A DNA stretch of 64,000 bases from CAIKMD01 sp963729935 (GTDB taxonomy: Bacteria > Pseudomonadota > Alphaproteobacteria > ATCC43930 > CGMCC-115725), in the NCBI GenBank assembly GCA_963729935.1, contig CAVSPW010000002.1, positions 248,001 through 312,000 on the forward strand. The letters are read 5' to 3'. Of the stretch, positions 10,379 through 20,117 are shown piece after piece (the stretch's first letter is position 1; each line of letters starts with the position of its first letter). The translations under genes were made by a program, and so were the position numbers. The notes below the pieces were generated by a model. It was not told where the DNA came from and did no database searches. It was given only the letters and a program-made list of their open reading frames with translations.

Positions 10379-11083
10379 ATGGCAAAGCTTCTCGAGTGGC
10401 GCCCGGCGCGTCTGCCGCAGCGCAAAGTGATGCGCGGCCTCTGGACGCGGCTCGAGCCGCTCGATCCGAGCCGCCATGCGAGCACGCTCTACGCCGCCAC
10501 CCATGGGCCCGGCCATGACCCGCGGCTCTGGGCATTCATGTTCATGGGACCGTTCGTTTCGCCCCGCGATTTTCGTCTCTGGCTTGCCGAATGCGCGCGC
10601 TCGCAGGATCCGCTGTTCTTTGCCATCGTCGATCGCCGGCGCGGCGCCGCGGGGCTGGCGAGCTTCACGCATATCCGCCCGGGCCACGGCGTCATCGAGA
10701 TCGGAAACATCTTCTTCGCCGCCAATCTGCAGCGCCAGCGCGAAGCGACCGAGGCGATCTTCCTCTTGCTGCGCCAAGCCTTCGATCGGCTGGGTTATCG
10801 CCGCGTCGAATGGAAGTGCGATTCGCGCAATCGGCGCTCGCGCCGCGCGGCCTTGCGTTTCGGCTTCCGCTTCGAAGGGCTGTTCCGCCAGCACATGGTC
10901 GTGAAAGGCGAAAGCCGCGACACCGCGTGGTTCGCCATCACCGACCGCGATTGGCCTCGATTGCGGCGAGCCTTCGAGCGCTGGCTCGCGCCATCGAATT
11001 TCGACCGCGCCGGCCGGCAGCGCCGCCGGCTCAGAGCACGCTGGCGAGAATATTCACCGCCAGCGCGAGCACGCCGGCGTTGA
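10379..11083 (+). CDS. GNAT-family N-acetyltransferase (RimL-like)
   Basis: The protein (234 aa from the ATG at 10379) matches the RimL-type GNAT acetyltransferases that use acetyl-CoA to modify an amino group. Typical blocks are VMRGLWTRLEPLD at the start, GLASFTHIRPGHGVIEIGNIFF in the centre and the acetyl-CoA region RRAALRFGFRFEGLFRQHMV. The C-terminal 40 residues are arginine-rich and overlap the 3' end of the convergent DUF1345 gene by 53 bases, so the tail may be poorly conserved. No good Shine-Dalgarno fits 10379; an internal ATG about 50 bases on is possible. The substrate is unknown. Confidence 0.85.
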   Translation: MAKLLEWRPARLPQRKVMRGLWTRLEPLDPSRHASTLYAATHGPGHDPRLWAFMFMGPFVSPRDFRLWLAECARSQDPLFFAIVDRRRGAAGLASFTHIRPGHGVIEIGNIFFAANLQRQREATEAIFLLLRQAFDRLGYRRVEWKCDSRNRRSRRAALRFGFRFEGLFRQHMVVKGESRDTAWFAITDRDWPRLRRAFERWLAPSNFDRAGRQRRRLRARWREYSPPARARRR

Positions 11084-11690
11084 AGAAGAAGGCGAATACG
11101 CCGTGCCCCAAGGTCATCTGCCGCATCGCCCGCGACGTGACCTGGACGTCGGAAACCTGGCAGGTCATGCCGACGACGAAAGAATAGTAGATGAAATCCC
11201 AGAAATCGGGGCGCTCCGTGCCCGGAAAGACGAGGCCGCCGCGATGCCGGCCCTTGGCGTCGGGATCACCGTAGAAATAATGCGCGTAGCGGATCGCGAA
11301 AGTGGCGTGGACGAAGAGCCACGAGACGAAGATGGTGACGCTCGAGACGATGATCTGCGCGAACAACGGGGCGGCGGTCGCGCTCTCGCCCTTCTGCATC
11401 ACGAAAGCGAGCGAGGCGAGGCTTGCCGCGCCCGCGATCACGATCAAGGCGAGGATGATCCACATCTTGCTGTCTTGCCGGCTGGCGCGGCTGCTCAGCC
11501 TTTCGGGCGTCGCATTACCGACCGCAAAGAGCGTGAGCGCAAGAAAAAGCACCGCCCCGACATCCCAGCCGATCGCACTGCGCATCGCCAGCGGCAGCGA
11601 GCGCGGCATCGCGACATAGACCGATGCGCCCGCCAGGGCTGCAAGCGCCAAGCGAATGTCGGCGAACTGGTTGCGGAGGAATCCGAGCAC
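11031..11690 (-). CDS. DUF1345 membrane protein
   Basis: This 219-aa integral membrane protein belongs to the DUF1345 family, whose function is not established. I count five hydrophobic segments, around residues 12-27, 42-58, 76-95, 108-128 and 190-215. The family signature HATFAIRYAHYFY is followed by PGTERPDFWDFIYYSFVVGM and then QVSDVQV. It sits alone on the minus strand between two plus-strand genes. Its 3' end overlaps the GNAT gene. Confidence 0.88.
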   Translation of the reverse strand: MLGFLRNQFADIRLALAALAGASVYVAMPRSLPLAMRSAIGWDVGAVLFLALTLFAVGNATPERLSSRASRQDSKMWIILALIVIAGAASLASLAFVMQKGESATAAPLFAQIIVSSVTIFVSWLFVHATFAIRYAHYFYGDPDAKGRHRGGLVFPGTERPDFWDFIYYSFVVGMTCQVSDVQVTSRAMRQMTLGHGVFAFFFNAGVLALAVNILASVL

Positions 11691-11881
11691 GCCTGCACGG
11701 TACCAGATGCGCCGGTGCCGGCAAGGCGGCGTGCGGGCCAGGGCCGCTGCGTCCTGGCAGCACTATCGGCACGAGGCTGCTAGATAACTGATATCGTTAG
11801 TTTTTTCTTGAGAAATCGGGACTAGGCTGGAACAGTATTGAGGCACGGCATCGCCATCACGCAAGCGCGAGGTAGCCCCCG

Positions 11882-12139
11882 ATGTTACGCCGCCAATTGG
11901 AAGGCTATCGGCTGACCACGGCCGAGATTCTCTATCACTTGCCCGATCACCCGCATCTGGTCCAATCCTTCATTTGGCAGGAATTGGATCTGGCTCCGCA
12001 ATTTCCGGTGCTGCATCGCTTTCTCGATTTCTGGACCCATAATATCGAGGGCAAGCTGCATTCCGTCAAAATTGCCCAAGCCTCGCGCGTGACCCCGCCG
12101 AAGGTGCACTACGCCGCGGCCTCGTTCAGCCTGCACTGA
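11882..12139 (+). CDS. usg: Usg family protein
   Basis: The 85-aa protein matches the alphaproteobacterial Usg family, first noted next to tryptophan genes; its biochemical role is unknown. The conserved core is YRLTTAEILYHLPDHPHLVQ, followed by WQELDLAPQFPVLHRFLDFW. Length is normal and no signal peptide or membrane segment is present. It is convergent with the spoVR-like gene, 13 bases apart. Its presence is one reason for placing the genome in the Alphaproteobacteria. Confidence 0.88.
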   Translation: MLRRQLEGYRLTTAEILYHLPDHPHLVQSFIWQELDLAPQFPVLHRFLDFWTHNIEGKLHSVKIAQASRVTPPKVHYAAASFSLH

Positions 12140-12152
12140 AACGCAAGGCCGG

Positions 12153-13724
12153 TCAGTGGCGGGCCGGAACCTCGTGAGTCTTCAGCACGCGCTCGCTGAC
12201 GACATCAACCTCCTCGAGCCGAATGCCATAATGCCATAGCGAGGAAAGCTGCTCGAGCACCGCGTGGGTGTTCGCCTCGTCCAAAAGAACGCCTTCATGC
12301 ACCGCGTGGCTCAGGACGAGGCAACGATCGCCCTCGAGATCGACGTCGCGGATCTGGATATCCGGCTCGTGACGCGCGAGATCGTATTGCCGAGCCAGCG
12401 AACGGCGGACCTCGCGATATCCGCGCTCTTCGTGAATGGCGTCGACCACCATCGCATCCATCTCGGCATTGTCGGTGATCTTGAAGAGGCGGAACTCGCG
12501 CATCACGCGCGGGCTCAGATATTGGAGAATGAAGCTCTCGTCACGATAATTCGCCCAGGCGTGGCGCAGGGTTCCGTAAGGGTCGCCATTGCCCGCGATC
12601 TCGGGGAACCACTCGCGGTCCTCCTCGCTCGGATCGACGCAGATGCGCTTGATGTCGCGCATCATCGCGAAGCCCAAGGCATAGGGGTTGATGCCGGAAT
12701 AGCGCGGATCGTCGTAATCGGGCTGCGTCACGACGCTCGTATGCGAGTGCATGATCTCAAGCAACGCGCCGTCGCTGATGAGCCCCTTCTCGTGCAGCCG
12801 GTGGACGATCTCATAATGGCAGAAGGTCGCGCAGCCTTCGTTCATCATCTTGGTCTGTTTCTGGGGATAGAAATATTGCGAGATATGGCGCGCGATCCGC
12901 ACCAGCTCGCGTTGCCACGGCTTCAGGCGCGGCGCGCGCTTCTCGAGGAAATAGAGGATGTTCTCCTCGGGCAGACCCAGCTTCTGGCGGATCGCAGCGA
13001 GTTCCTTCTCCGCCGCGACCTTGTCGGTCGACGCCGTCTCGCGCGCCAACTGGGCGGTGCGCCAGATATCGTCGTAATTTTCCTCGGCGAAGCGGCGGCG
13101 GTCCTGCTCGCGTCTCTTTTCTTCCTCGAGATTGAGCTTGGGCCGCCGCGCGTAGCGGTGGACGCCGTGACTCATCAGCGCATGCGCCGCATCGAGCGTG
13201 CGCTCGACGTCTTCGGTGCCGTGAAGTTCTTCGGCGTGCGCGACGTAATCGCGCGCGAAGGTCAGATAGTCGAGAATACCGCCCGCATCGGTCCATTGCC
13301 GGAACAGAAAATTGTTCTTGAAGAAATGATTGTGGCCGAAGGCGGCGTGCGCGGTGACGAGCGTCTGCATCGCCATGGAATTTTCTTCCATGATGTAGGA
13401 AATGCAGGGACTCGAATTGATGACGATCTCGTAGGCCAGGCCTTGATAGCCGTGACGATAAAGCGATTCCTCGCGTGCGAAATGCTTGCCGAAGCTCCAA
13501 TGCCGGTACATCAGCGGCAGCCCGACCGAAGCATAGGCGTCAAGCATCTGTTCCGAGGTGATCACCTCGATCTGGTTGGGATAGACGTCGAGGCCCAGTT
13601 CCTTGGTCGCAATCTCTTCGATCGCGTCGTAAACCCGCCGGAGCTTGTCGAAATCCCACTCGGGCCCTTCAAACAGCAGCTTATCGTCGCCGACCAGCGA
13701 GTTGCGCCGCGTCGTCTCAAGCAT
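12153..13724 (-). CDS. spoVR: SpoVR family protein
   Basis: This 523-aa protein belongs to the SpoVR/YcgB family, of unknown biochemistry; it is named for a Bacillus cortex-formation gene but is common in non-sporulating proteobacteria. Conserved stretches include LPLMYRHWSFGKHFA, YEIVINSSPCISYIMEENSM, HNHFFKNNFLFRQWTDA and NPYALGFAMMRDIKRI. It is the last gene of prkA-yeaH-spoVR and overlaps yeaH by 8 bases. This trio is induced by starvation and stationary phase in enterobacteria, which suggests a stress role here. Confidence 0.95.
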   Translation of the reverse strand: MLETTRRNSLVGDDKLLFEGPEWDFDKLRRVYDAIEEIATKELGLDVYPNQIEVITSEQMLDAYASVGLPLMYRHWSFGKHFAREESLYRHGYQGLAYEIVINSSPCISYIMEENSMAMQTLVTAHAAFGHNHFFKNNFLFRQWTDAGGILDYLTFARDYVAHAEELHGTEDVERTLDAAHALMSHGVHRYARRPKLNLEEEKRREQDRRRFAEENYDDIWRTAQLARETASTDKVAAEKELAAIRQKLGLPEENILYFLEKRAPRLKPWQRELVRIARHISQYFYPQKQTKMMNEGCATFCHYEIVHRLHEKGLISDGALLEIMHSHTSVVTQPDYDDPRYSGINPYALGFAMMRDIKRICVDPSEEDREWFPEIAGNGDPYGTLRHAWANYRDESFILQYLSPRVMREFRLFKITDNAEMDAMVVDAIHEERGYREVRRSLARQYDLARHEPDIQIRDVDLEGDRCLVLSHAVHEGVLLDEANTHAVLEQLSSLWHYGIRLEEVDVVSERVLKTHEVPARH

Positions 13725-15012
13725 GCTCGCGGTCCTTCGCGAAAAGATCGTGGAAGACGGGATAAATCTGCGAGGGATCGGCCACCTTGCGCATCGCGAA
13801 ATTGACGTGTTCCGGCGCGATCGCGGCGTAGGTGCGCCACAAATCCGTCGGCGGCGAGGGAAAGCCGTGACGCAACGTCGCCTCGGCGCCGACCTCGATA
13901 TAGGCGAAATACTGGCTCACCGGCAGGATCTCGCCGCCCAGCAACTGGCTGCAACGATCGCTGTCCTCGGAATAATTGTCGCCGTCCGAGGCCTGCGCCG
14001 CGTAAATGTTCCAATTGTCCGGGTTGTAGCGCGCGCGCACGACGCGCAACATCTCTTCAAGAGCGGTCGAGACGATCGTGCCGCCGGTTTCGCGGCTGTG
14101 GAAGAACGTGTCCTCGTCGACTTCCTGCGCGTTCGAGGTGTGTCGGATGAAGACGAGATCGACAGTCTTATAGCGCCGCGTCAGAAAGACGTGCAGCAAC
14201 AGGAAGAACCGTTTGGCGAGGTCCTTCATCGCCTCGGTCATCGAGCCCGAGACATCCATGAGGCAGAACATCACCGCCTGGGTGTTCGGTTTCGGCACGC
14301 GATCGAAGCGGTTGTAGCGCACGTCGACGGGATCGATATAGGCAAAGCGGCGCGCGCGGTGCCGCGCGGCTTCGAGGTCGAGGCGCAATTGAGCCGCACC
14401 CTCCGCGTCGTCGGCCTCTTCGGCCGCCTTCAGCAGCCGTTCCATCGCATCAAGATCGCCGGGGCTCGGCCGATTCAGCGAAATGCGCCGCGCCAGGCTG
14501 TTGCGCATGGTGCGCCGAATGCTGAAATTCGCCGGCGTGCCGTCGATCGAATAGCCGGCGCGGGTCAGCTGCGTCGCCTCGCTGCTCTTCAACCGCGTCT
14601 TGACGAGATTGGGGAGTTCCAAATCCTCGAAGAGGAGATCGAGAAACTCCTCCTTCGAGAGCATGAATTCGAACGCGTCCTGCTCGCCATTGTCTTCGGC
14701 GCTCGCCTGACCGCGCCCGCCGCCGCCGCCGCCCGACTGCGGCCGCTCGATGCGGTCGCCCGCCACGAATTTCTTGTTGCCGGGAACGACGTATTCCCGC
14801 GACCCCCCGCGACTCGCGTTGCGGATCACCGGCTCGGAAATGCCGCGGGTCGGGATCGAAACCTTCTCGCCCGCCTGGCCTTCGCCGAGCTTGCGGCGCT
14901 TCAGCGCGTCGGCGATGGCGTCTTTGACTTCGTGTTTGGCGCGCTCGATGAAGCGTTGCCGGTTGGCCAGGCTCTTGCCCTTCGGATTGGGCCGGCGATC
15001 GATGATGTTCAT
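13717..15012 (-). CDS. yeaH: YeaH/YhbH family DUF444 protein
   Basis: The 431-aa protein is a DUF444 (YeaH/YhbH) member with a von Willebrand A-like fold. The MIDAS-type motif MDVSGSM is present near residue 245, and the N-terminus MNIIDRRPNPKGKSLANRQR is characteristic. A glycine-rich linker with charged flanks lies near residue 90. It lies between prkA and spoVR, and the family partners with PrkA kinase in stress adaptation. The start is 28 bases downstream of the prkA stop. Confidence 0.95.
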   Translation of the reverse strand: MNIIDRRPNPKGKSLANRQRFIERAKHEVKDAIADALKRRKLGEGQAGEKVSIPTRGISEPVIRNASRGGSREYVVPGNKKFVAGDRIERPQSGGGGGGRGQASAEDNGEQDAFEFMLSKEEFLDLLFEDLELPNLVKTRLKSSEATQLTRAGYSIDGTPANFSIRRTMRNSLARRISLNRPSPGDLDAMERLLKAAEEADDAEGAAQLRLDLEAARHRARRFAYIDPVDVRYNRFDRVPKPNTQAVMFCLMDVSGSMTEAMKDLAKRFFLLLHVFLTRRYKTVDLVFIRHTSNAQEVDEDTFFHSRETGGTIVSTALEEMLRVVRARYNPDNWNIYAAQASDGDNYSEDSDRCSQLLGGEILPVSQYFAYIEVGAEATLRHGFPSPPTDLWRTYAAIAPEHVNFAMRKVADPSQIYPVFHDLFAKDREHA

Positions 15013-15040
15013 CGGACGCTACGCGCTCCTTCGCTCGGAT

Positions 15041-16987
15041 CTAGCCAGCCTTGTTGACACGCATGTACCATTCCACCAGGCGCCGCACTTGACGGGGGGT
15101 ATAGCCCCGCGACGTCATGCGTTCCAAGAAATCCGTATGTTTCTTCTCGGTGTCGCTGTCCTTCTTGGTGCCGAAGCTGATGACCGGCAACAGATCCTCG
15201 ACTTGGCTGAACATGCGCTTCTCGATTACCTCGCGCAGCTTCTCGTAGGACGTCCAGGACGGATTTTTGCCCTTGTTCGCCGCGCGCGCGCGCAACGCGA
15301 ACTTCACGACCTCGTTGCGGAAGTCCTTCGGATTCGCAATTCCCGCCGGCTTCTCGATTTTCGACAACTCCTGATTCAAGAGTTCGCGGTCCATGAGCTG
15401 CCCGGTATCCGGGTCCTTGTAATCCTGATCCTCGATCCATGCGTCCGCATAGGCGACGTAACGATCGAACAGATTCTGCCCGTAGTCGCCGTAGGACTCA
15501 AGATAGGCTTTCTGGATCTCGTTGCCGATGAATTCCGCGTAGCGTGGGGCGAGCTCGGCCTTGATGTAGGCGAGCAGCTTCTTTTCCTGCTCCTCGGGAA
15601 ATTGCTCGCGCCGGATCGACTGCTCGAGAATGTACATGAGATGAACGGGATCGGCCGAGACTTCCTGCGTGTCGTAGTTGAAAGTGCTCGAAAGCACCTT
15701 GAACGCAAAGCGGGTCGATAGCCCGTTCATGCCTTCATCAACGCCGGCGGCGTCGCGGTATTCCTGCACGGTGCGCGCGCGCGGATCGGTGTCCTTGAGG
15801 CTCTCGCCATCATAGGAGCGCATCTTCGAATAGAGGTTCGAGTTCTCGTGCGGCTTCAAGCGCGACATCACGCAGAACCGAGCCAGCATGTCGAGCGTGC
15901 CCGGCGCGCAGGAATTGTCGGACAGCTCGCTGTTGGCGAGCAGCTTCTCGTAGATGTGCATCTCTTCGGTCGAGCGCAGGCAATACGGCACCTTGATCAC
16001 GCAGATGCGGTCGATGAAGGCTTCGTTGTTGCGGTTGTTCTTGAAACCCTGCCATTCGGACTCGTTCGAATGCGCGAGAATGATGCCCTGGAAGGGAATG
16101 GCGCCGATATTCTCGGAGCCGATATAATTGCTCTCCTGGGTCGCCGTGAGCAGCGGGTGCAGCATCTTAATCGGCGCCTTGAACATCTCGACGAATTCGA
16201 GGATGCCCTGCGTCGTGCGGTTGAGACCGCCCGAGTAGGAATAGGCATCGGCGTCGTTCTGCGAGAAGAATTCGAGACGTCTGATGTCGACCTTGCCCAC
16301 CAGCGAGGAAATATCCTGGTTGTTCTCGTCGCCAGGCTCGGTCTTCGCAATCGCGATCTGCCGCAGCCGCGAGGGATGAACGCGCACGACCGTGAATTTC
16401 GAGATGTCGCCGCCGAACTCGTCGAGGCGTTTCAGCGCCCACGGGCTGACGAGCCCGGTCAGCCGCCGCTTCGGAATCTTGTACTGCTTTTCGAGCATAT
16501 CGCCCATGGTCGCCGGATCGAACAGGCCCAAGGGGCTCTCGAAGATCGGGCTGATTTCCTTGCCCGCCTTCAAGACGTAGATCGGCATTTTCTCCATCAA
16601 GAGCTTCAACCGTTCGGCGAGGGAAGATTTGCCGCCGCCGACCGGACCAAGCAGATAGAGAACCTGCTTGCGTTCCTCGAGACCCTGCGCGGAGTGGCGG
16701 AAATATCCGACGATGCGCTCGATGGTCTCTTCCATGCCGTAGAAATCGACGAAGGAAGGATAGACCCGGATGGTCCGGTTCATGAAGATGCGGCCGAGGC
16801 GGGAATCCGAGCTGGTATCGACCATCTCGGGCTCGCCGATCGCGGCCAGCATGCGCTCGGATGCGCTCGCATAGGCCATCGGCTCGCGTGCGCAAGCCTT
16901 GAGATAATCCTCCAGGGACATCTCGGCTTCTTTTTGCGTGTCGTATTGCTTGGCAAAGAGTCCGAAAACGCCATCTAAGCTATTCAT
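15041..16987 (-). CDS. prkA: PrkA family serine protein kinase / AAA protein
   Basis: The 648-aa protein is a PrkA (YeaG) homologue. An AAA+ module carries the Walker A sequence GPVGGGKSS near residue 115, and a PrkA C-terminal kinase-like domain follows (PVHLMYILEQSIRREQFP onwards). Other matches are NRTIRVYPSFVDFYGMEE and ILAHSNESEWQGFKNN. It is the first gene of the stress operon with yeaH and spoVR. In enterobacteria the operon responds to RpoS or nitrogen limitation; the promoter here was not resolved. No truncation is seen. Confidence 0.96.
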   Translation of the reverse strand: MNSLDGVFGLFAKQYDTQKEAEMSLEDYLKACAREPMAYASASERMLAAIGEPEMVDTSSDSRLGRIFMNRTIRVYPSFVDFYGMEETIERIVGYFRHSAQGLEERKQVLYLLGPVGGGKSSLAERLKLLMEKMPIYVLKAGKEISPIFESPLGLFDPATMGDMLEKQYKIPKRRLTGLVSPWALKRLDEFGGDISKFTVVRVHPSRLRQIAIAKTEPGDENNQDISSLVGKVDIRRLEFFSQNDADAYSYSGGLNRTTQGILEFVEMFKAPIKMLHPLLTATQESNYIGSENIGAIPFQGIILAHSNESEWQGFKNNRNNEAFIDRICVIKVPYCLRSTEEMHIYEKLLANSELSDNSCAPGTLDMLARFCVMSRLKPHENSNLYSKMRSYDGESLKDTDPRARTVQEYRDAAGVDEGMNGLSTRFAFKVLSSTFNYDTQEVSADPVHLMYILEQSIRREQFPEEQEKKLLAYIKAELAPRYAEFIGNEIQKAYLESYGDYGQNLFDRYVAYADAWIEDQDYKDPDTGQLMDRELLNQELSKIEKPAGIANPKDFRNEVVKFALRARAANKGKNPSWTSYEKLREVIEKRMFSQVEDLLPVISFGTKKDSDTEKKHTDFLERMTSRGYTPRQVRRLVEWYMRVNKAG

Positions 16988-17449
16988 GCTTCACCTCCGC
17001 CCAACGGATGTGCAAGTTCAAGGCCATTACCGGATACATCCCGATCTTCGACCCAAATCGTTTAAGACTCATTAACCTTAATTTTCCCCCTGCCGCAGTA
17101 TCCGGACGCAGCTTCCTGCGCTCCGGACCGCAAAACCGCCGAATTCGCGCCGAGTTCGCATTTTGGCCACGGACGTTCTAAATCTCGAAAACGGGTCAGC
17201 GGCCGTGCGCAACATGCCGGGATCTGGCGTGGAGAAAACCCCGCCATCGCGCGGTTTTTCATGGCTTCGGCCGCTCGCGGTCGAAGTGAGAACTCTCAGC
17301 GAAAAATCTCACAATAAATTGTCGACCAGATCTATCTGTAAAATCATTGCTCAAAAAAATGGCAAAAGTAAGTTTTGTGTACGTGAGTTGGGCGCTGGGA
17401 AGGAACGAATCAAGATGACGCGCGCCAAAATCGCGATGGGGAAAAAAAG
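16988..17449 (+). other. intergenic region between divergent prkA and kinase-like gene
   Basis: These 462 bases contain no coding frame that I can support. The stretch 17055-17095 is A/T rich (GTTTAAGACTCATTAACC) and probably holds the prkA promoter on the minus strand. The part from 17300 to 17450 is also A/T rich and should hold the promoter of the plus-strand gene. A plus-strand frame crossing 17163-17453 has no ribosome-binding site and unconvincing composition, so I left it out. Confidence 0.5.
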
Positions 17450-18511
17450 ATGACCGCCACGGAGGAATTCACCGGCACCATGCCGGTACGCGAGCAACAC
17501 CGCTTCGAACTGGCGCGACTCGAAGCCTGGATGAAAGATCACGTCGCGGGGTTTGCCGGACCGATCGAGATCGAGCAGTTCAAGGGCGGGCAATCGAACC
17601 CGACCTACCGCATCACTACCGCGGGCCAGCGCTACGTGCTGCGGCGAAAGCCGCCCGGCAAGTTGCTGCCATCGGCGCATGCCGTCGATCGCGAATACCG
17701 CATCATCACGGCGCTCGCGCAAGCCGGTTTTCCGGTCGCCAAGAGCTACGCGCTCTGCATGGACGAGGCCGTGATCGGCACCGCGTTCTATATCATGGAC
17801 TATGTCGAAGGCCGGGTCTTCTGGGACCCAACCTTGCCCAGTTTGAGCCGCGCCGAGCGGCGGCCGATTTACGAAGCGATGAATGCGGCGATCGCGCGCC
17901 TTCACGGCATGGACTACGCGGCGTTGGGTCTGGGCGATTATGGCCGGCCGGGCAATTACGCCATGCGCCAAATCGATCGCTGGACGCGGCAATACCGCGC
18001 CTCGGAGACCGAAAAGATCGGAGCCATGGATCGCCTCATCGATTGGCTGCCCAAGAACGCGCCGCAGGAAGAGGAAACATCGATCATCCACGGCGATTTC
18101 CGCATCGACAACATGATCTTCCATCCGACCGAGCCGGGCGTCCTCGCGGTGCTCGACTGGGAATTATCGACGCTCGGCAATCCGCTTGCCGATTTCGCCT
18201 ATCACATGATGCCCTGGCGGCTGGGACCCGAGGCCTATCGCGGCCTTTGGGGCTTGGATCTGCCATCGCTCGGCATTCCGACGGAAGAGGAAGGCTGTGC
18301 GCTGTATTGCCGACGAACCGGCCGGAACTCCCTACCCCACTGGGATTTTTACATCGCTTTCAATATGTTCCGCCTCGCCGCGATCCTGCAGGGAATCATG
18401 GGACGGGTCCGCGAAGGCACGGCCGCGAGCCTGCGCGCGCTCGATTCCGGAAGGCGGGCGCGCGCGATCGCCGAAGCGGGCTGGCGGCAGGTCGAAATGA
18501 TCCGCCCCTGA
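17450..18511 (+). CDS. phosphotransferase family protein (ACAD10-like APH fold)
   Basis: This 353-aa protein has the aminoglycoside phosphotransferase/choline kinase-like fold seen in the N-terminal part of ACAD10 and in bacterial genes near acyl-CoA dehydrogenases. The lysine-bearing strand YVLRRKPPG is near residue 64. The catalytic loop reads HGDFRIDNMIF (near 215), and the metal site is in LDWELSTLGNPLADFAY. Such proteins are thought to phosphorylate hydroxylated acyl chains rather than antibiotics. GGGGAAAA precedes the ATG. An amidase gene follows on the same strand after about 100 bases. Confidence 0.88.
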   Translation: MTATEEFTGTMPVREQHRFELARLEAWMKDHVAGFAGPIEIEQFKGGQSNPTYRITTAGQRYVLRRKPPGKLLPSAHAVDREYRIITALAQAGFPVAKSYALCMDEAVIGTAFYIMDYVEGRVFWDPTLPSLSRAERRPIYEAMNAAIARLHGMDYAALGLGDYGRPGNYAMRQIDRWTRQYRASETEKIGAMDRLIDWLPKNAPQEEETSIIHGDFRIDNMIFHPTEPGVLAVLDWELSTLGNPLADFAYHMMPWRLGPEAYRGLWGLDLPSLGIPTEEEGCALYCRRTGRNSLPHWDFYIAFNMFRLAAILQGIMGRVREGTAASLRALDSGRRARAIAEAGWRQVEMIRP

Positions 18512-18613
18512 TCGCGCGATCGGCTCTTCCGCTCTCGCGTCATGGCATGGGTTTTGCGGGCTCGACAAGCGCCGGCGCCGACGGGCGCCGCGCCATTCAA
18601 GAGGAGCCAAGCC

Positions 18614-20104
18614 TTGGCCACGCCCACCGCCTTCAATCCGGTCGACGCAACGATTGCCGACATCCATGCCGCTTACCGCTCCGGCGCGCTGAGCGCGCGG
18701 CGGTTGGTGGAGATCTATCTTGACCGGATCGAGACTTATGACAGGAAGGGACCCGCGATCAACGCGCTGATCTCGCTCAACCCGAAGGCCCTGGAGGAGG
18801 CCGACCGGCTCGATGCGGCGCTCAGCGCGTCGGGATTCGTCGGCCCTTTGCACGGGATCCCGGTGATTTTCAAGGACCAAGCCGACGTCAAGGAGATGCC
18901 GACGACCTTGGGCTCGATCCTGTTCAAGGATTACCGGCCCGGCCGCGATTGCTTCGTCGCCGCCAAATTGCGGCAAGCCGGAGCGATCCTTTTGGGCAAG
19001 GCTACTTTGGGGGAGCTCGGTGCCGGCGACACCCACGGCTCGCTCTTTGGTTCCACGCGCAATCCCTACGACCCCTCGCGCACGGTCGGCGGATCGTCCG
19101 GCGGTTCGGCAGCGAGCGTATCGGCGAATTTCGCCACCGTCGCGGTGGGACAGGAAGGCTTTGCCTCGATCCGCCGACCGTCGATCTGGAACGGGATTGC
19201 CGGCATGCGCCCGAGCATCGGCCTCGTCAGCCGAAACGGCGTCTATGGCGGCTGGCCTGCGATGAACGGATCGCTCGGCCCTATGGCGCGAAGCGTCGCC
19301 GACCTGGCAAAACTCTTGGACGCGATGGTCGGCTACGACCCGGACGACCCGGCGACCGCGCATGGGGTCGGCCGCGCGCCCGCGAGCTTTGCGGCCTTAC
19401 TTGATGCGAATGCGCTGAAGGGCGCAAGGCTCGGCATCTTGCGCGAACCCATGGGATTCCGCTCCGAGCCGGATTCGGACGATTTCGCCAAGATCACCGC
19501 CGTGTTCGACCGCGCCATCGAAGATCTGAGCAAGGCCGGCGCCGCGATTATCGACCCCGTCGTCATTCCTCAACTCAACCCGCTCCTCGCCCAGCGCTCC
19601 TTCAGCGCGGCAGAGGGCGATGAAGGCTTCAAACGTTATTTCGCGGGCGGGGCCAATCCGCCCTTCGCGTCACGCGAGGCCGCTATGGCGTCGCCGCTTT
19701 TCGGTCAATTGATGAAGCCGACGCGCGACCGCTGGCTCAGAACAGGCTCGGAGGAACGGTATTACGCCTCCCTCAAGGCGCGCGATACGCTGATGACGAA
19801 TATGTTGAAGGTGATGGCCGATCATCGGCTCGACGCCATCGTCCACAAGGCCGTCGAGCATCAGCCGACGCGGATCGAGGACGGCGTCAACCCGCCCTAT
19901 GTCGACCAGAAGGGCGCGCCGCACATCAATACCTTTTTGGCTTTCGTGCCCTCGGTCGTCGTTCCCGCCGGTTTCACGGCCGATGAACTGCCGGCTGGGA
20001 TCACCTTCCTCGGCCGGCCTTATGCCGATGCCGCGATGATCAAGCTCGCCTATTCCTATGAGCAGGCCACGCGTCACCGCCGGCCGCCGCCGACCACGCC
20101 TTGA
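18614..20104 (+). CDS. amidase (amidase signature family)
   Basis: The protein hydrolyses a carboxamide bond with the Ser-cisSer-Lys triad of the amidase signature family. The lysine is in VIFKDQAD, and the serines are in VGGSSGGSAASVSA and in the downstream FASIRRPS block. The body continues through MRPSIGLVSRNG and MNGSLGPMARSVADLA. I prefer the TTG at 18614, because AAGAGGAG sits 7 bases before it (496 aa). An in-frame ATG at 18542 would add 24 unconserved residues. The substrate is not predictable. It may be co-transcribed with the kinase-like gene. Confidence 0.9.
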   Translation: MATPTAFNPVDATIADIHAAYRSGALSARRLVEIYLDRIETYDRKGPAINALISLNPKALEEADRLDAALSASGFVGPLHGIPVIFKDQADVKEMPTTLGSILFKDYRPGRDCFVAAKLRQAGAILLGKATLGELGAGDTHGSLFGSTRNPYDPSRTVGGSSGGSAASVSANFATVAVGQEGFASIRRPSIWNGIAGMRPSIGLVSRNGVYGGWPAMNGSLGPMARSVADLAKLLDAMVGYDPDDPATAHGVGRAPASFAALLDANALKGARLGILREPMGFRSEPDSDDFAKITAVFDRAIEDLSKAGAAIIDPVVIPQLNPLLAQRSFSAAEGDEGFKRYFAGGANPPFASREAAMASPLFGQLMKPTRDRWLRTGSEERYYASLKARDTLMTNMLKVMADHRLDAIVHKAVEHQPTRIEDGVNPPYVDQKGAPHINTFLAFVPSVVVPAGFTADELPAGITFLGRPYADAAMIKLAYSYEQATRHRRPPPTTP

Positions 20105-20117
20105 ACCGCTGCGACCG

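Noticed and set aside
12264..13805. 513-codon plus-strand open frame antisense to the SpoVR gene
   Set aside because: The minus strand encodes an unambiguous SpoVR protein; the antisense frame has no recognisable domain.
17163..17453. 96-codon plus-strand frame in the prkA upstream region
   Set aside because: It has no ribosome-binding site, overlaps the start of the next real gene and crosses A/T-rich promoter-like sequence.
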